Below, piece by piece: positions 7,808-11,376 of a stretch of DNA of 11,376 nt. A program made the position numbers and the translations under genes. Numbering within the stretch: the stretch's first letter is position 1; each line of letters begins with the position of its first letter. This DNA comes from Planctomycetia bacterium (GTDB lineage Bacteria; Planctomycetota; Phycisphaerae; Phycisphaerales; SM1A02), in the NCBI GenBank assembly GCA_005799205.1, contig SYHM01000228.1, positions 1 to 11,376 of the forward strand, given 5' to 3'. The notes under the pieces are model-generated. The model was not told the origin of the DNA, searched no databases, and saw only the letters and a program-made list of their open reading frames with translations.

Positions 7808-10800
7808 CCCGTTTCTTGCATGAGTCTGCTCAGCCACGCGGCGATCTCTTCGAATGACTGCGACTTCTCGCTCCGCGACCGGTACTCGAAGAACTCCACC
7901 CCGCGAAACGCGAGTTCGAGCTCGCGGTCATACCCGACAATCTGCTCGAACTCAGCACGGACACTGCCAAGGCTCGGGGGTTCTTTTCGTTGGGTCTTCC
8001 CGCCGAGCCACGGCTTCAGCAGTCGTCCATCGAAGGGAGTCAGTTCGCTCACGGCGACTCGCGCCCACAACAGAACCTCGCGCAACACGTCACGCGCACG
8101 ATCTGGATCAATTGGATCAAGCCACTCGGCTTCGGCGGACGAATCCTTGATCTCCAGCGTGACTCGAACCGCGCGCGCGTCGCCACCCATCGCGCACCAC
8201 GCCAGATGTTGCAGCCACCCGTCGATGGCATCAGCACTCTTGTCCTTGCGCCGGGTGAGTAGTTGCGTTCCAAGTCCATCAATCTGAAGTGATTCGAAGG
8301 ACAGCGGTTGCTCAATGCACGCGACCTCGAAGAGCGCGTCCACGCACTTCCAACCGACGGGCAGCGAGCCCCCCTTCTCTCGGCAGACGTCTTCGACTGC
8401 GCCACGCACTCCCTCAGTGAGCGCGGCTAGTTTGAGCCAGAGACTCGAACCCGATGCCCCGTGCGGCAACTGACCGTCAAGTCGCAGCGACTCGCGCACG
8501 CTCGCACGATCGCCCCCGCACAGCGCGAGTTCGATCGCTCTGCGTCGCAGCGTGACAATGTCGAGCGCGTCCTCTCGATGGTCAAACTCGATCGGCTCGG
8601 CCGATGCATCGAGCGGATCGTTCATCGACCCACACTGCATCCCACTCGCCCGCAGGAAGCTCTTGACTGGTGAGCGGACAGCCGCAGACAGTTCTCGAAT
8701 CGACGCGAACTCGCCGCGCGGAAGTTGCGTCGCCCCCCCTGCGTCCACAAAGACCCTTCGAGTTGCTTGCGTACGCGCCGCTGCGATGACTTGCGCACGC
8801 GCACGCGCCGCGGCGTCGAAGCCAACGGGCGCGCCCGGCAGCCATGCTTCGGGCTGGTCCGCCATTGGCCCGTGCGTGCGGCCAAGCTGCTCGCGTGCGT
8901 GAGGGGTCGAGACGCCAAGATGCCCCGCGCACTCTTCGATGAGCAGATCGACGACGGCTGAGGTGGGCTTCACGCGTGTGGTGCTCGCTTCGATGCCCTC
9001 GCTGATGACGATGAGTCGATCCTGCACCGCATTGATCGATTCGAGCAGCACCAAGAGATCATCGTTGTGCGCGTTGCGATCTCCAGCGCGAGGCGCGAGC
9101 GTTTCGATGTCCATCGGATCGGTGCGGATCGCTCGCGGAAAGACTCCGCGGTCGAGACCAACGAGCGCGATCACACGAAACGGAACGCTTCGCATCGGAG
9201 CGAGTCGCGCGAGTGTGACCGCTCCGCGTGCGAACCACGCGCCCTCAGTGACACTTTCGAGCGCAGCGTTGAACTCTCGTCGGGCCACAGCAAACTCGAC
9301 TGCCGGAAGCTCGGCACTCGTTGCCGCTCTCGCGACGCGATGAAGGGCCTGGTCGGCTCGCGCGCGCGCTTCTCCCCACGTTGCATGCGACGCGTCTGGA
9401 AGTATGCAATCGACCAGCGCGTGCAACTTCGCTTCCCACACGCCAAACGTTTGCGCATTGGCCGCCGCCGACGCGGCAAACTCACGAAGCACATCGATCC
9501 GAGAAGCGATCTGAAAGAAGAGTTCGATGTGCGTTCCCGTCACGCTTCCACTGGGAAGAACTGAGTCAATTGCGACTTTGCTCGATTCGGAATCGCCCGT
9601 CAGCGTGCCCATGACGACGCGGCTCATCGCCCAGTCGAGCGTGTGCAACGAATCGTCATCATCGCCTCTGGTTCCAAGCCACCGCTGCCGGTGCTCACGA
9701 TCGAAGAACCTGCATGCGCCCGCATCGGCGATGAGTTCGAGTTGGCGGCGCACGTCGGCAACCGATGCACCCATTGCATCGCACACCGGTGGGCTCGTCA
9801 GCAGCGCACAGACCTGCGCGAAACTCGCATCCTCGGTCGCGAGTGCCATCATCTGGTTGAGCGCCACTGCGAGCGGCGACTGATCGCGGGCTGATGGGTC
9901 GGCAATGTTGATCGCGAGGTTGGTGCGACCGGGTCGTTCTGCGGCGCGGCGCGCGAAGACCGCCTCGATCGCGCTCGCGTAGTTCGGCAGCGATGGCACC
10001 AGGATCGCCACCTCTTCCTGTGCGAGGTCAGGCCACTCAACAAACGCGCGCAGAATCTCGTCATAGGCAACTTCGCCGGCTCGCGAAGCAGAACTCACCG
10101 AATGAAACTGCACTGATCCATCGACCGACGCCGAGACCTCGCTCGACGGCAGATCCTCTCGCACCGCCTGCTGCATCGCACCGAGCAGCGTCTGCGAGTC
10201 GCTCGGCGCGACCTCGCACAGATTCACTTCGATGTGCTCGAACGAGTCGAGCACCTGCGCCATTTCGACGGCTGCGATTCCGAGTGTCGCGCACAGCGCA
10301 TTTCGCTGGTCATGTTTCAGGCGGTCGCGCGTCGTGGCGCTGTCGGTCCCCTGCCGCACGGCGAGATTCGCGATTGCCCGATCTGTTCGCGCATGCTCTG
10401 GCACCGCTTCGGTCGCAACCAGCATGTGCACAGCAACGGGAACGTGTCGGGCCAGTGCTTCGAGAAATGCAACGACAGACTTCGGAAGCGTCGACACTCC
10501 AAAGACGCTGATGAGGCGGATCGACTCGAGCGACGCGGGAGTCGTCGCGCCAGGCGCATTCAATTGGTCGATGAGGGCGAAGAACTGCGTCCACACCCCA
10601 TGCGACCGCCACTTGCCTGGAACGACCTCGCGCCAGAGCGCTCGCTGCCACGATTCGGCATCGATCGCTGCCTGCGACCAGCGACCACCGCTGCACTCGA
10701 GGTCGCGCCATGCAGAGTCGCGTGACTCCCAAGCAGCGATCATGTCAGGACGGTCGACCTCGTAGCGATCGAAGGACTCGGCGAGCGCGTGACTGTGCGT

Positions 10801-11262
10801 GAGCAGCGCGTCGATCGAGAGATTGCCTGCTGAATCACGGCACGCAGCAAGAAATGGATCGATGCGCGCGCGGGAGGTGCGCGATGCGCCTTCGCGGCCG
10901 CTCGCAACCGCGTCGAGTCGCGCGACATGCGCTGCGATCATGTAGGCAAGTTCACGGATGTCGTCGCGGCTGGCGCGCGAGACGGGTGCGCCGACGCACC
11001 GCGCGGTCATGTCAAAGAGAAACTTGCGAAGGAAGGGAGTCTCGACTCCTCCCCATGCGCCCAGGCGATGTGCCATCTCGCGTCGAAGCCAGTTCGACAT
11101 GCCAGCTCCCTGCAGCACAACAATGCATTCGTCGAGCGGATTGGCAGAGTCGCTCGTGCGCGCGCTCGCGCGCATTCGCGCAGCGAGATCGTCGGCGAGT
11201 GCGTCGGCGCGCGTCGCTTGGACAACGACGAGATGCCGACCTCGATCCGCGGAGTCACTCAC
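7795..11262 (-). CDS. recC: RecC, exodeoxyribonuclease V gamma subunit
   Basis: RecC is the non-catalytic scaffold of RecBCD; it splits the duplex, feeds the strands to RecB and RecD, and reads the Chi sequence. The product has 1155 residues (E. coli 1122). Family segments: QGAGMSNWLRREMAHRLG (51-68, compare E. coli QSTGMAQWLQ), TPFLRKFLFDM (75-85), FDRYEVDRPDMIAAWE (164-179, compare FDQYLVYRPDWLAQWE), LAPMRSVPFRVIALVGLD (687-704) and GVFPR (706-710), then PRAGDRNAHNDDLLVLLESI (724-743). The GTG start at 11262 is the first possible start after an in-frame TAG at 11286-11284; no Shine-Dalgarno sequence is evident, so translation may depend on the upstream gene. Its end overlaps the start of recB. 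Several residues at E. coli Chi-contact positions differ (A53, N57, F77, F83, E162, S163). It is the first gene of the recC-recB-recD order; unlike E. coli, no ptrA lies between recC and recB. The identification is secure. Confidence 0.95.
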   Translation of the reverse strand: MSDSADRGRHLVVVQATRADALADDLAARMRASARTSDSANPLDECIVVLQGAGMSNWLRREMAHRLGAWGGVETPFLRKFLFDMTARCVGAPVSRASRDDIRELAYMIAAHVARLDAVASGREGASRTSRARIDPFLAACRDSAGNLSIDALLTHSHALAESFDRYEVDRPDMIAAWESRDSAWRDLECSGGRWSQAAIDAESWQRALWREVVPGKWRSHGVWTQFFALIDQLNAPGATTPASLESIRLISVFGVSTLPKSVVAFLEALARHVPVAVHMLVATEAVPEHARTDRAIANLAVRQGTDSATTRDRLKHDQRNALCATLGIAAVEMAQVLDSFEHIEVNLCEVAPSDSQTLLGAMQQAVREDLPSSEVSASVDGSVQFHSVSSASRAGEVAYDEILRAFVEWPDLAQEEVAILVPSLPNYASAIEAVFARRAAERPGRTNLAINIADPSARDQSPLAVALNQMMALATEDASFAQVCALLTSPPVCDAMGASVADVRRQLELIADAGACRFFDREHRQRWLGTRGDDDDSLHTLDWAMSRVVMGTLTGDSESSKVAIDSVLPSGSVTGTHIELFFQIASRIDVLREFAASAAANAQTFGVWEAKLHALVDCILPDASHATWGEARARADQALHRVARAATSAELPAVEFAVARREFNAALESVTEGAWFARGAVTLARLAPMRSVPFRVIALVGLDRGVFPRAIRTDPMDIETLAPRAGDRNAHNDDLLVLLESINAVQDRLIVISEGIEASTTRVKPTSAVVDLLIEECAGHLGVSTPHAREQLGRTHGPMADQPEAWLPGAPVGFDAAARARAQVIAAARTQATRRVFVDAGGATQLPRGEFASIRELSAAVRSPVKSFLRASGMQCGSMNDPLDASAEPIEFDHREDALDIVTLRRRAIELALCGGDRASVRESLRLDGQLPHGASGSSLWLKLAALTEGVRGAVEDVCREKGGSLPVGWKCVDALFEVACIEQPLSFESLQIDGLGTQLLTRRKDKSADAIDGWLQHLAWCAMGGDARAVRVTLEIKDSSAEAEWLDPIDPDRARDVLREVLLWARVAVSELTPFDGRLLKPWLGGKTQRKEPPSLGSVRAEFEQIVGYDRELELAFRGVEFFEYRSRSEKSQSFEEIAAWLSRLMQETGWGA

Positions 11263-11283
11263 GATTCTGAAGTCTAGTGGGGT

Positions 11284-11376
11284 CTACGTCCCCCAGTTCA
11301 CGAGGAGCACACCAAGATCACCGCCGTTGACGATGCCATCGTGATTGACATCGCCCAGAGGACCGGGCGTGCCCCA
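11284..11376 (-). CDS. C-terminal end of a dockerin-tailed protein, truncated by the window edge
   Basis: Only the last 30 codons and a TAG stop (11286-11284) are in the window. They read WGTPGPLGDVNHDGIVNGGD followed by LGVLLVNWGT: a dockerin-like calcium loop (D-V-N-x-D-G-x-V-N-G-G-D-L) and the helix ending LLxxW. A WG seven residues before the loop may be the end of a preceding dockerin unit, as in the protein encoded at 1211-2581. The rest of the protein is not visible, so its function cannot be named; it is probably exported. The stop is 21 bases before the recC GTG, in the same frame, so the two genes may share a transcript. The frame was found by translating the minus strand at the window edge. 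Confidence 0.8.
   Translation of the reverse strand, partial: WGTPGPLGDVNHDGIVNGGDLGVLLVNWGT

Noticed and set aside
2589..11262. Possibility that this is AddAB or a defence-island helicase-nuclease operon instead of RecBCD.
   Set aside because: Three subunits in recC-recB-recD order, each of near E. coli length and with family-specific motifs, fit RecBCD. No defence genes, toxin-antitoxin pair or phage genes adjoin.
1..11376. CRISPR arrays, insertion sequences, tRNA or rRNA genes, integrase and attachment sites.
   Set aside because: Reading both strands gave no regularly spaced direct repeats, transposase motifs, tRNA-like segments or rRNA segments. Nearly all bases are covered by six genes.

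Overview
The window looks like chromosomal DNA of a planctomycete, most likely of the class Phycisphaerae. It is GC-rich, and two separate genes end in the dockerin-like, EF-hand-type tail that such genomes attach to many exported proteins (a GDxNxDxxVNGxDL pattern followed by LLxxW at or next to the C-terminus). The lineage is inferred from that tail style and the base composition; there is no rRNA here to confirm it.

Layout, left to right. Bases 2-1123 (+) hold the 3' part of thrC (threonine synthase), whose start lies before the window. An 87-base gap follows, with a perfect 14-bp inverted repeat. Bases 1211-2581 (+) encode an exported protein with about seven HAF-like repeats, probably a beta-propeller, and two dockerin-like repeats at the C-terminus. 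Its stop is 7 bases from the stop of a convergent operon that fills most of the window. Read on the minus strand, that operon is recC (11262-7795), recB (7807-4235) and recD (4238-2589), with overlapping junctions. At the right edge, 11376-11284 (-), is the tail of another gene ending in a dockerin-like repeat. It stops 21 bases before recC, in the same frame.

Together recC, recB and recD encode a complete RecBCD enzyme (exodeoxyribonuclease V), which processes double-strand breaks for RecA-dependent recombination and degrades foreign linear DNA. Both motors keep their helicase motifs. RecB keeps a full C-terminal nuclease site equivalent to E. coli E1020, D1067, D1080 and K1082. Several RecC residues lining the Chi-recognition tunnel in E. 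coli are replaced, so this enzyme probably responds to a different Chi sequence.

thrC and the exported proteins have no evident functional link to recCBD. I see no CRISPR array, insertion sequence, tRNA or rRNA, or phage gene. There is no obvious undescribed multi-gene system; the points worth following are the altered Chi pocket, the recC start just after an in-frame amber stop, the intergenic hairpin, and the propeller-plus-dockerin protein. All residue numbers, and comparisons with E. coli proteins, were made by eye and from memory.
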